Source of the DNA: Monarcha castaneiventris obscurior
Taxonomy: Eukaryota > Chordata > Aves > Passeriformes > Monarchidae
Length of the DNA: 64,000 bases
Assembly: GCA_026261815.1 (NCBI GenBank)
Contig: JAMPIT010000230.1
Location: 1,931,501 to 1,995,500 of the forward strand
Reading direction: 5' to 3'
A program made the translations under genes and the position numbers. Shown one piece after another: positions 1 through 11,100 of the stretch; positions within the stretch are counted from its first letter, which is position 1, and each line of letters starts with the position of its first letter. The notes beneath the pieces were generated by a model, which searched no databases, was not told the DNA's origin, and was given only the letters and a program-made list of their open reading frames with translations.

Positions 1-3000
1 TTGGCTTCCTCGATTCTGCCTTTGGTCACCAGCCAGCGAGCTGACTCTGGGAGCACCCTGCCAGGAGGGGAGGCCAGGACATGCTGCTGGGGCCTGCTGA
101 GTTCCCCACAGCCCCTTTCTCTGGGACCACGTCCAGCAAGCCGTGGCCACCACAGAATCAGACCACAGAACCACAGAATATTCTGTGTTGGAAGGGACCC
201 ACAAGGATCATCAAGTCCAGCTCTAAAGTGAATGGCCCATGGGGTCAATGGGTCTAAGTACCCTACATTTAGGTTCCAAATTGGAGACCTGAAGCAAAGC
301 AGCTGCTGCTCTCAGCAGTGCAGTGCCCCAGGGAGATGTGCTGAGCTCTGCAGCAGCTCCTCCAGCACCTGCATGTCAGAGGGAAAGACCCAGCCTGCAC
401 TGCTGTTGTCGCCTCATTCACACCCCTCATGTCACTGTTGTGTCTTCCAGAAGCTCTGCCCTGCTCCTGCTTACCAGATGTAGAAGAAAAGAGCAAACAT
501 AGGAGCAGATCCTGCGATTTCCAGCAGCCTCCAGTTACGAATTCCATAACTCAAGCCAGCCACCATCATCTGCCCAATGGCAAAAGCCGTGTGAGCAATC
601 AGCACTGCCTTTGGCCGGTAGGAGACACCAACCCATTCTGTAGCTGAGAGCAAAAACAAAGGTTCAGGGTCACCTTTTCCAAAACATGTTGGGCTCTCTG
701 GTTATTTTGTCGTGTGAGGCTAAATGCTGCCTCAGAGCAAGGGCCTCCCACTCACCCAGAGACACAACAGTAATCATAATTCCTGACACAGCTGCTGCCA
801 CGACAAACCTGAAGGCCATGTATACATAGAAATGGGGCAAAAAGGCAACTCCCAAGCCAAACACGCTCTGGATGAGGATGCAGATGAGAAGGACTGGCCG
901 CCTGCCTATCCTGTGGAGGAAGAGAGAAGACACAGTCAGTATCTGGAGAGACTCCATGAGGAGAAGGAAGAGCCCAGGAGGGATGCAAAGGGATTTGAGA
1001 AGTAGAGGAGATTTGACATCCATGTGAACAAAGCTCCTCTATACACCCAAGAAATAATGTGCAGAAAAAGCAGTGTCTCCACTGTTGACCCATCATGATG
1101 CAGGTAAAGCCAGTGACACCAGCATGGGCTAAACTTGTGATTCCCGAAGAACCCCTCCACAAGGCTGTACCTGCCTCTCTTCTCGAATCTCCAAAATTTA
1201 CAGACCTATCAGGTTGCCCCAGATGCCCTTTCTCAGGCAAGGGGATTCAGTCCTGTGAAGGGAGCAGTTCCTGGTCAGTGCATGGACAGTCTACACCCTC
1301 ATCTGGGCTGCCCCTGGGTGCTGGGCAGTGTCTCTGGAAAGGAACTGTGTTTCCTCACCTGTCACTTAGCATCCCAAAGACCATGGCTCCTACAAGAAGC
1401 CCAGCCATGTAGATGGACTGGGAGACGTCATTCAGGACTGCCCTGTCACACACCAGGTCAAACTGGAGGAAAGAAAACACAGATGCTGTTGCTTTTGACA
1501 GAGTCCAGCTGCTGCCTGAGAGTGGGCAGCCCTTCTGGTTCATTGGGTGTCCAGGATCTGGGTGTGTGAGCTCTTGCTCCCGCCCCTGAAAGCAGAGAAC
1601 CCCTCACAAGGGCTTGAACCCTTCATGGTGAGCATGCAGAACACAAATCAATGGTGGGAAAGGTGTATGAGGTGCTCAGCACGCCTCTGCATTCTGGTGC
1701 ACATCTCCTGGGTGCTGGGATCTACCGGATTCCCCTCCAGCCCAAACATCCCTGAGGGAGCCCCCTATTTGGCAAGTTTTGTTATGAATGGGACCTGGGG
1801 GTGAGAGCTTTTTGCTCTGGCAGAAAAGGCAGGGCAGGGTGGAAAGAAGAGGAGGGCAGTGGTTTTTCTGATAAAGGAGGACCAGCATAGGAATGGGAAG
1901 GGATGCTGCTGCTGAAACATCCAGAGAAGGCTTCTCTGAAATGGACTTGGTGCTTCAGGGACAGCAAGGAGCCTTTGCAAATGCCAGAGGCTGGACTTTC
2001 TCCTCTGTTCCAGCTCAGAGGAAGGTACTTGTGAGAAAATGCTGGAGCTGGGATGTAGGAAAGGAGGGAGGAGGAAGGGAGGAATGAGGGAAAGTGAGAA
2101 AGGAACAAAGGTCCACAGAGGGAGAATCGCAGAATTATTTATGTTGGAAAAGACCTCCAAGATCATGGAGTCCAACCTTTGACTGACCACCACCTTTCCA
2201 GCTAGAAGGTGGGAGATAAGGCAGAATGGAGAAACTGAGGATGCTGATAAACAAGGCATTGTTCAACTGCATGGCCCATGGGATGTCCTGTTGCAGCCCT
2301 GAAGGTCTCTGGAGATGCCAATGACAGAAATATCAATTAAAAGCACTTGGAAGGTAAACGTGTTTCTCAGAGATGGTGTGAGAAGAACGAGGCTGAAGAA
2401 CAGGGGAAACTGTGGCAGGGACACCCAAAAGGTCCCTCCAGGCAGACACATCATAAGTTCAAGGGTCTGGATACTGGAAAGGGGACAGATGGCGGGCAGA
2501 ACATGTGCTGGACTCACACCCCCACAGTCACTGGCTGTGCCCTCCCCAGGTATCTGCATCATGGCCTTCCTGCAGCCACCTCACAAGGATTACAGCTGCC
2601 ATCTGTGTGATGGAGACAAAATCCTGCAGTAAACCTCAGCCTGACTGCACCACAGCTGGCACTGGCTGACCAAACCACAGGCCAGGATATTCCCATCCCC
2701 TCCTTTCCACACCCCTGTCTCATCAAACGGCAATTACAGACCTCGGTCAGCAGGGATGGTGGCTGTTCTGAGGGGTACACCCAGCCACTGCTGCACTTCT
2801 GTGTGTCATTCAGGCCGTAGGCCACGATGGAATCGAGGTCCCAGTCCACCGGGGTGTACATGGAGCACTGCTCGAACTCCCCGTCCGCGCCCCGGGGCAG
2901 GGTGAGGTTCAGCTGCTCTTCCTCGGTCAGGTTGGGGCCAACGGCACGGATCCAGCTGGTGTCACAGTGGTGAGGCACTTCCACAACCATGAACACTTGG

Positions 3001-3113
3001 CCAATATTTTGGAAAGGATTGAGAAGTAATGGAAGGGCAAGAAGCAGGATCAGCAGTTTCTGATACAGCCCACACTCCCCCACAGCACTTAAAAGATCTC
3101 CAAACTCAGCCAT
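1..3113 (-). CDS. SLC22A13: SLC22A13-like organic anion transporter, upstream tandem copy (partial, exons 1-5)
   Basis: Plasma-membrane transporter of the major facilitator superfamily, SLC22 family; human SLC22A13 (OAT10) moves organic anions such as nicotinate and urate. Exons read from the sequence: exon 1 2742-3113, exon 2 1359-1462, exon 3 756-910, exon 4 475-643, exon 5 1-57 (cut by the window edge). All joins have GT/AG ends and stay in frame; exon lengths 104, 155 and 169 are the usual SLC22 ones. Visible signatures are the N-terminal start [15 protein letters not shown], the glycosylated first loop (two NLT sites and NDT), the loop motif SDRIGRRP after helix 2, NWRLLEIAG, and LPESARW at the cut edge. 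The ATG at 3113 sits in ACCATGG. The rest of the gene lies left of the window. It is nearly identical to the copy at 8151-14149 except in patches. SLC22A14 or an avian-specific paralogue is the alternative name. Confidence 0.85.
166..240 (-). mobile_element. CR1 3'-terminal fragment in SLC22A13 intron 4 (copy 1)
   Basis: ccacagaatattctgtgttg ... ggatcatcaagtccagctc is an inverted CR1 end; a copy lies at 11197-11271. Confidence 0.7.
2126..2200 (-). mobile_element. CR1 3'-terminal fragment in SLC22A13 intron 1 (copy 1)
   Basis: gaatcgcagaattatttatg ... agacctccaagatcatggag is the inverted CR1 end; the same fragment is at 13162-13236 in the other copy, so insertion preceded duplication. Confidence 0.75.
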
Positions 3114-3451
3114 GGTGAGCACCTCTATGGCCAGGCTGCACTGATGCCTATGGCTTAAAGAGGTAAATATTAATGTTTAAACTGTGTAAGCACTAAAGCC
3201 CTAATCTGGTGTGATAAAATGAGCACCTGTACTGGTGCACTTGTCCATTATGATGATACAGTGCAGTCCTCCAGGCTGCACTTTGTCACCAGCCATTCCC
3301 TCCCTGCTCTTGGGAACAGAACAAAGGTGCCAGAGCATTGCCCCCCTTGGAGATAGTATAGTGATAGCTCATCCTTTTCCAGCTTGGAATGCGTCTCAAG
3401 GCCTCCTGAAGGCAGCTGTGCTGCAGCACATGGTTTTTGTCTGAAGAAAGT

Positions 3452-3468
3452 TGTTTTTTTTTTTTTTT
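3452..3468. repeat. Poly(T) tract at the SLC22A13 duplication junction
   Basis: About 16 T residues, roughly ten bases right of the point (about 3443) where the two tandem copies cease to match. Confidence 0.9.
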
Positions 3469-3469
3469 A

Positions 3470-4640
3470 ATTTCCAAGTCTTCAGATGAACAATCTCTAT
3501 TTATATCTTGTTCTCTATGAGCAGCTGTGGAAGCTTCCTGAATTGTGCATGTTCTTTTTATACTGCCCCTGTTGCTTGTAGCCTCTGGGTGGATATTGGG
3601 TGTGTCCCCATGGGCTGTTTGCAGCCCCGTGGCTGGTGAGTGTGAAGGGAAGGGAGAGGAGGATGCGAATTTGGGAGCAAGATCATCCCGGGATGCTGTG
3701 GCTCTCAAGAGCCCAGGAAGCGAGTGCCCGATAGCAGGGAGCCGGTGGTGGCTGGGTTTGGCCGAGTGTGAGTGGCACCATTCCCTGTTGCCTGTCACAA
3801 AGCCCTCCCTACGGCGTCCCCCATTGAGCTTCTTGGCTTGGGAAGAGCAGGCTGGCACCTTGATTTTCCCATTCCCCTGTGCTCGGTGTGGATGTGTTGG
3901 GAACCTTTAGGATACAGAGACAAGGTAGTTGTGGTACAGTATTATTTTCCCTCTGCCTGCATGCCCTGGGGACCTCCTCGTTCATTTGTGTACTGGTGCT
4001 GAGGAAGGTTAGGACTCAAACTGCCCAAATGGAACAATGCAGCATCTATTTATTGTTATTCCCCATTTTCCCAAAGCCAGGACTTAGGGAGCTTGAGCTC
4101 ACGCTAACCCAAGGTTCCGTAGTTCTTTAATGGAGAAACTAAGTGAGGAAGAAGCTGATGGGTTTTGCTCTATAGATCTCCAGACCTTTTGGGTAGGGAT
4201 CCAGAATATTTACTTGGGCTATTACAGTGCTAGACAACTGTCTTTTCTGATGTTGTTCCAGTAAGTGCCAATGCTGTTCATAATTGTTTTCCAGTGTCAT
4301 TAAGAATTTGGTTTTTGTGCAAATTTCTGATCTGAACCTGGAAGCAGGTGGTAATTTTAAGTTAGTTCCTACTTTTAAGGACAATGCTCTGTTAATGAAA
4401 ACGGATCCTCTTCACAACTTTGGTGTATTGTAGATTATAAGGAAAGATGTAAAATAGTCAGGCTTTTTTTCCTTTTTTGGACTTTGTATTTTACTGCATG
4501 TGTCTAATTTTTAATCAATAAAGAACAAATTGTCCATTGCCAGGTGTTTGATGTGTGCTTTGCTTCTCCTTGGCTTGGATGCTGTGTCTTGGGGAAGGGG
4601 TTTGTCTGAGTGGTGTCTGCAACCCCTGGGGGGTTTCTGT
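3470..4640. other. Non-coding 3' flank segment with a plus-strand AATAAA
   Basis: No convincing coding exon. The stretch ends in an AT-rich part with a plus-strand AATAAA at 4517-4522 followed by GT-rich sequence, as at a genuine or decayed polyadenylation site. An old 3' UTR or retrocopy tail is possible; I recognise no parent gene. Confidence 0.3.
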
Positions 4641-4815
4641 TTGGGGTGGTGGGAGGTTTGACAGCCCCCAGGAGGGAGACAGGGAGATCAAGTCCAGGCT
4701 GGATGGGGCTCTGAGTGACGTGGTCGGGTGGGAGGTGTCCAGGCCCATGGCAGGCAGGGGCTTGGAACTGGATGAGCTTTCAGGTGCCTTCCAACCCAAA
4801 CTCTTCTGTGAATCC
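4640..4815 (+). mobile_element. CR1 LINE 3'-end fragment
   Basis: Matches the avian CR1 3' end (ggatggggctctgag, ccttccaacccaaactcttctgtga), diverged and 5'-truncated. Confidence 0.7.
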
Positions 4816-5337
4816 AACTCTGCAGGAGTTGTGTGCAGAATGGAGCCAGTGGGCACTAGGGATGGTGCCCTGAGAGCTTGTCTCCAGCTGAGAGGTTTTT
4901 TCCAAGCTCTGCATGCCCTGTGCAGCTGGGAATGAGCTTCCCCTGTCCAGGAATGCCTCAGGGTGACCCAGGCTGGTGTGAAGGTGGGAGGATTTATACC
5001 CTGACAAGCGGTGAGAGCATGAAATACACTCCCTCCTCTCTACCTCCACAATAATTGTTCTTTGTGGGTTCCCAGATATCTTGGTTTGAAAGACAGGTGA
5101 CTGCCAAGGAAGGTGGTATCCTCCCTTGGAACTGTAAAAATATCACCCCCTTCCCTTTGAATTATTATAACTTTGAAATTAAATGAAAGCTGTGGGACAA
5201 GAAATAACAGTTCTTTACTAGTACATATAACAAGGCAAACAAACAGCAGCACCGGCAGCGACAACGAACAGAAGCAGAGCCCGGTGCCGGCCTCTCTGGG
5301 CCCAGGCCCGTTCCCCTCAGGGCAGTTCCGCTGGCGG

Positions 5338-5353
5338 CCGCCAGGGGGCGCTG
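5338..5353 (+). promoter_or_regulatory. CTCF-type motif
   Basis: CCGCCAGGGGGCGCTG fits the vertebrate CTCF core (CCASYAGRGGGCRS). It lies in the CpG-rich part of the LTR-like segment between the two transporter copies. Confidence 0.6.
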
Positions 5354-5393
5354 CTGGCTCCCGGCCGGGCAGGGCGCTGCCATGGCTCCCGCG

Positions 5394-5409
5394 CCTGCAG
5401 GGGGCGCTG
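5394..5409 (+). promoter_or_regulatory. Second CTCF-type motif
   Basis: CCTGCAGGGGGCGCTG, 56 bases from the first and in the same orientation. Confidence 0.55.
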
Positions 5410-6877
5410 TGGCGCGGCCGCGTCTCCCTCACGCGCTCATGGCGGGCGGGCTGGGCGGCGAAATGGGCTGCGGCAGGAACCTCGGAGCTGCGGCTGGAAG
5501 GGCAGGGAGGAGCAGAGCCCGGAGGGATGAACTAAATGTATCAGAAACTCTGCAGCTGTAACTGGAGCCGCGAGGTGTCCTGGCAGGCAGGGGGTGTGGG
5601 GTTACAGTGTAGCAAAAAACCCAGAGTAGTGGCAGAGGCATGGTGGTGCTGGGCAGAGGCAGCCCGGCTCCTGAATGCAGCCAGGAGAGGCTCCCTCGGA
5701 GGGGAGCTTGGGGCTCAGGGTGCTGGGTTGTCCCCTGAGGCACCCGAGTAGATGGTGAGGGTCCTTTCCAGTGAGGTCGGGTGTTAATAAGGTCCCAGTG
5801 CAATGGCTGCTCTTATAAGCCAAGGGTCACTCACAGTAAGGAAGAAGCAGTACAGGGCTTCGGCAGCGACAGTGAATTCTCCCTGCAGTAAGCAAAACCT
5901 CAACTGTCCTCTGCTGATGCTGACACCGAGAGAAATCTCGGAGCTATGCCCAGCCCCTTCCCTCCAGCCCAAAATCTCTTGGTGTCTCTGCCCTTCCAAA
6001 GAGAAAACCGCCCTGGCAAGAGAGTAGCCAGCTGCACCCTTTCCCCACCATGGCCATTTTGTTTGTCCCTTAAGTATGGGTATTTACTGTGTCTTAGCAA
6101 AAAATGGAAGAAAATTCCCTCAGAGAAAGAAGAAAAATTGGAAAAATCCTAACCCCTAACACTCATGCACTTGAAGAGTACCTGAATACCTTGACTCATG
6201 ATTTGCCCAGCTCAGCACAAGTAGGAGGATGTCCAATGTTTTTGCTGGGCCTTAATGTCACTCCTAGGCAGCCCACACATGGCCTTGCACTGCAATGAGT
6301 AGAGCTGACAGCACGAAGTGGAGCCAGGAGTATTGGAACAGCGTGTGGGAATGCAAACGTAAACCTGTGGGAATGCAAACACAGTTTTGCATGCACACCG
6401 TGGGGTGCTCTGGGCTCTCATGATTATGAGGCCATGGGCAAAGGGTAAAAAGTGACCTGAGGGATAACTAAGGCAAAGAGGATGACCCCATAATACAGGG
6501 AGGGAGCCAAAAGGCTAAAGAGGTGGTGAGGACAAAAAGGGGTTGAGAGGTTTAGCTGGGAAGAGCAGATGCAGGGGCAAACCAGCTCCTGTTGTCAGAG
6601 GAACCCCACAGGGACCACTGAGATAATCAGCACATTGTCAGTGTCAGTGACACCAACAAACTGTGCTGAAATCCTGGCTGTGGGGCACAGGTGCCAGGAT
6701 CCTGGACCTTCCCCTTTGCCTAGAGGACAAGGATCCTCTCCTTTCACCTGACCCTGTGCTGGGAAGCCCCAGGTCCATGAGAAGAGCAAAGCTTGCAGAA
6801 AGGGACCCAGCAGGGAATGGCTGAGGAGGTGAGCAGATGAGCCTTAAAGCTGATCTCCTGACTGTGTGCAAGAAGCC

Positions 6878-7435
6878 ATAGAATCATTGGTTCATTTAGG
6901 GTGGAAAAGACCTCTAAGGCCATTGAGTCCAGCCATCAACCCAGCACTGCCATATCCACCACGGAACCACATCCCTAAATGACACAGCTATGTGCCTTTT
7001 CGATACCCCCAGGGATGGTGACTCCACCAGTGGCCTGGGCAGCCTGTTCCAGTGTTGGACAACCCTTGGGGAGAAGAAATTTTCCCTATTATCCAATTGA
7101 AACCTCCCATGGTGCAAGTTGGGGCCATTTCCACTGTTCCTGTGCTTTGTTACTTGGGAGAAGAGACCGACCCCCACCTGGCTCCACCTGCCAGTCAGGG
7201 AGTTGTAGAAAGAGAGAGAGAATCCCCTGAGCCTCCTTTCCTCCAGGCTGAGCTCCCCCAGCTCCCTCAGCTGCTCCAGGTGCACCAGCCCCTTCCCCAG
7301 CTCCATTCCCTTCAGTGCCAAAGGCCAGATCTTGCAAACTTCCCACCCCATTTCCAGCCTCCACCAGCTTCCACATGACTCTGGGGTGGTTTTGTGCACC
7401 AAAGACAAACACAAAATTAATATCACCTCCAGGCA
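6878..7435 (-). mobile_element. CR1 LINE 3' end
   Basis: Starts with the inverted CR1 terminus (catagaatcattggttca, ggtggaaaagacctctaagg) and continues through ctccaccagtggcctgggcagcc-type sequence to the GC-rich body. Confidence 0.85.
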
Positions 7436-8150
7436 TGGCTGGCCTGGACTTGGGACATCCCAGCCCTCAAAACACCACTTACTAGAGCACAAAGACATTG
7501 GAAATCAAAAGATGCAGCAAATCTGAGTAAGCAGCCTCCTCCTTCTTTGAGAGCAGTGATGTGTTTGAGGAGATGGATTCATCAGAGGGCACTAAAATGC
7601 GTCCTTTGCATGCAAACGAATGAGCACAGGAGAGGAGTCCACCCTTCTCTTTCTTTTTCATGACACTAGATGACACTAAAATGTCATGACTGAGCTGTCA
7701 GCAGCCAACCAAAGGTCACTGTAAAAGGCTCACGGTGAGTGGGGAAAGCTGTCCAAATGCCCACACAGCTTGGCATGGAATTGCAGCATTCCCATGCAAT
7801 TCACAAAACTTCAACAGCAGCTAGTAGAGAAAATAAACACAGATTGTTCATGGGAAGAACCTGAAAAAAGAAAGAAGGCCAGCCAGGCATGACCAAACTG
7901 GGTTTCAGGGACACTCGGAAGGAAGTGCATCTGTTCCAAAGGCAGAGTGACACAGATCTCCTCTCCCTGGGACCATGAATATTGTGTTCATCATCTGAAA
8001 GACCAGTTTCCAGGCAGCAATGCCTCTCTGGTCTGCTTCGAGAACAATGGAATCAGACTAGACCATTAGTAGATGCCTGTCCAGTCAGCACTTCCCCTCT
8101 GAGCATCTGCAGACATCCTTCTCTGAATCTCCTTCACCCTCTCTGGTGTC

Positions 8151-11100
8151 TCAGAGAAACTCTCCAGTCTTCTGCTCCTGAAGATAAGGAGGAAAGAGGA
8201 AGAGATGAGACTCTTTTCATCCCTGATTCTGACATTTTTTCTTTGCCTTCAATTTGCAGTTTTGGATATTTTTTGCCATATGTACACACCTCATCCGGGG
8301 GTTGGTCCTTTCCTGTATCATCTGGGGGTTGATCCTCCCCTGTGTCATCTGCCAGGTCAACGCCTCGGGTCTCGGGCAGCAGGATGCAGAACAGGGCCGC
8401 CACCACAGGGATGCTCCCAAAGATGGCCATGGGGATGGCCCGGTGGTACTGGTCCAGAGGGATGATCAGTGGGGCCAGGATCCCGGCCACCCGCGCTGAC
8501 ATGGAACACAGCCCTGCACCCGTCTGCCTGTGGGCGAGAGGGGCAGTGGGAGGTGTAGGCAGGGGGCAGCATCCCTGGATTGAGTGTGGCCATGGGGACA
8601 GCTGGGCTCTTGCCCCATCACCACTGCCAGCCACAGCAGAAGGAAGCCCCAGTGGGTGGGGACAGCTCACCTTACGATGGTGGGGAAGAGCTCAGCAGCG
8701 TAGACGTAGGAGGTGGAGAAGGAGGCTGTGGCTGTGAGCTTGCCAATGGTGGCCAGGACGGTGATTGCCACGGGCTGGTCTGAGGGGAGGAGGAGAGAGC
8801 ACCACTGTAACCTCCAGGGGGAATGGTTCACCTGGGACCAGAACTCTCTGCGGTGGGATTCCTTGGGACAGCCCTTTCTGGTGGACTTGCTAAGCAAACC
8901 TACCACCTCACCCACTGGAAATTATCCCCAGCATAGCCTTACCTGGAAAATACCCTCTGGCAAAGAGAACCCAGGTTTCTCCTGTGGCCTTGGGCATTTT
9001 CTAGATCTGCAGCTGAAGTGAGCTGCTGAGCCACCACAGGGGTTTGGGGAGTGCCTGGCTGGAAATGCCACAGCCCTGACCTTGAAAGCATAGGGAAACC
9101 CCTGTTTTCTTCAGCCTCATTCACAGCATTGGCACAGCAGCAGGGGTGGGGTATGGACTGGGGCACAAACAGATGAGGGAGAGTGGGAATTTGCATTTTC
9201 TCTTCATCTATAAATGGGAGACCTGGTGTCTTTTAAAGCACCTCTTCTGCTACACCTTTCTGGTAGGAGGTGGTGGTGTCTAGTGGGTGGTGGTGTCTAA
9301 TGGACACTGCCTGCCAAGGGCCAGGAGCTGTGGAAGACCCAGGGCCAGCCCTGAGGGAGAAGGAATGCAAGGAGAGAGGAAGCCAGCATGGTGGGGATGA
9401 AGCACCCTGGGCTGTGGCACTGGAGGCAGCTGAGCCCGTGGGAGTGAGCGTGGGTCTGCCAGCATGGGAGGATGGGTCTGAACAAGGGTAGGGATGACCA
9501 GGGCTCTGCTCTGCTCTGCTCTGCTCACAGGTTGGGAAGGTTCACCTTCAGGGATGCCAGTGAGGATGAGACACATCAGGCCAGCCAGCAGCAGGAGAAT
9601 GCCCTGCACTTTCTTCCTCCCAAACCACTCCAGCAGGAAAATGCAGGAAATTCGAGCTGGAAGCTCCACTGCCCCAAAGGCCAGCTGTGTCAGGTAGATG
9701 TCCAGGCCAAAATCTGTCACGTTGAGGCTCAGCCCATAGTAGACAATGCTGTCTGCAAACCTGAAATTCAAGTAAAGTAGAATAGAACATGTCACCAGAT
9801 GGTTTTATGAGGGTTTATCATCAAAAATTAGAAAAGTTAGAACACACGCAACTTATTTAAACTCCCAACAACCTCTATTTGTGTTCTAGTCACCACCTGT
9901 GACAGTTCTGTGGGACACAGTTGCAGGAGATAAAGCAGAATGGATCCCCATATGGGCCGCAACTTCTAGACTGAACCCAAAGCTTCTAGGCACAAAACTG
10001 TTCCAAGGCCAAGGGATTGCCAAAAGCTGGAATTACTCAAGGCTTTCTAACAAATCCACGGTGTCATGGATTATCATCCTCTTCCCATGCCCAGACAAGA
10101 CAAATCTGGTCTAGTATGGGGAGGTAAAATGGTAGCAGATAAACACATACGCATATATATGATGACATATAAAATCACATTAGGAGATTTAGAGTTCTTG
10201 TCAACAATCAACTTCTCATCTTTCATCTAGAATTTTTGAAAGAGAGGACAAGGGAATGTCTTACCAGACGCCTGACATGATTAAAGTCACCTTCCGCAGG
10301 TTCTTCTTCCGAAAGAGATCCAGGAAACTTCCAGACTTGACTTCTTGCTCAGGCTTCAACTTCAAAACACAGAAAGTCAAAGAATCAAAGCAGGCAAAGG
10401 AAAGCCATGGCCAGCTCCTTTTCCACCTGCAGACCATGGAAAGCCTTGGTGGGACAGGCCTGTGACACCCAGTGCTGAGGGAGGGAGGGAGGGAGGGAGG
10501 GAAACCCAGTGGGGCAGAGCTCCTGCCCCTGTGCTCTGGGTGCCCAGCACAGCGGGGTGGTGACTGAGAGGTTCCTGGGGATGAACATTTCCCCAGTGCA
10601 GCAACTTTGGGGTGGGCAAGGAGGGAACTCCCCTTCAGGCCTTTCTGCATGGAAACCACAGACTAAACAGAGACCTTGTGTTCATCAGTCACACACCTGG
10701 AATGCTCAGAGGACAAAAGCCAGGGAAGCATTTCAGTCCTTCCCATATCCCCAGGTGGACTCCAGAAAGCTGCAGGCTGAGCCTCAGCAGAAGCTGGGCC
10801 TCTTCCCTGACCTTGTCCCCGTGTAACTCAGCTCGAGCTGGAGTTCCCCACAGTCCATGCCCAAACCATCCCCAGTGGGAATGGAGAGATGTTTGTGGGG
10901 TAAGCTGAGCTCCAGGAGCTGCTGCAAGGCCCAGGGCAGTGTGTGAGGACAAGAACCCCCCCAGTACCTGCTCCAGGAGCCCTGGCGGGAGGCTGCGCTT
11001 GTTGGTGGCTGCCGCCTTCTGCAGGACCTTCTTGGCTTCCTCGATTCTGCCTTTGGTCACCAGCCAGCGAGCTGACTCTGGGAGCACCCTGCCAGGAGGG

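Larger units (their letters stand above)
5080..5850. mobile_element. Probable solo LTR of a passerine endogenous retrovirus
   Basis: The stretch from tcttggtttgaaagacagg through tgaattattataactttgaa to aataacagttctttactag resembles an LTR class common in songbird genomes. It is followed by a CpG-rich 250-base part (5,240-5,490) and a lower-GC tail with cttataagcc. No viral coding sequence flanks it. Exact ends and target-site duplication were not resolved; the right end is a guess. Confidence 0.55.

Noticed and set aside
1765..2259. Ser/Phe/Leu-rich minus frames in SLC22A13 intron 1 (and the same in copy 2)
   Set aside because: Intronic read-through, with no splice logic or family resemblance.
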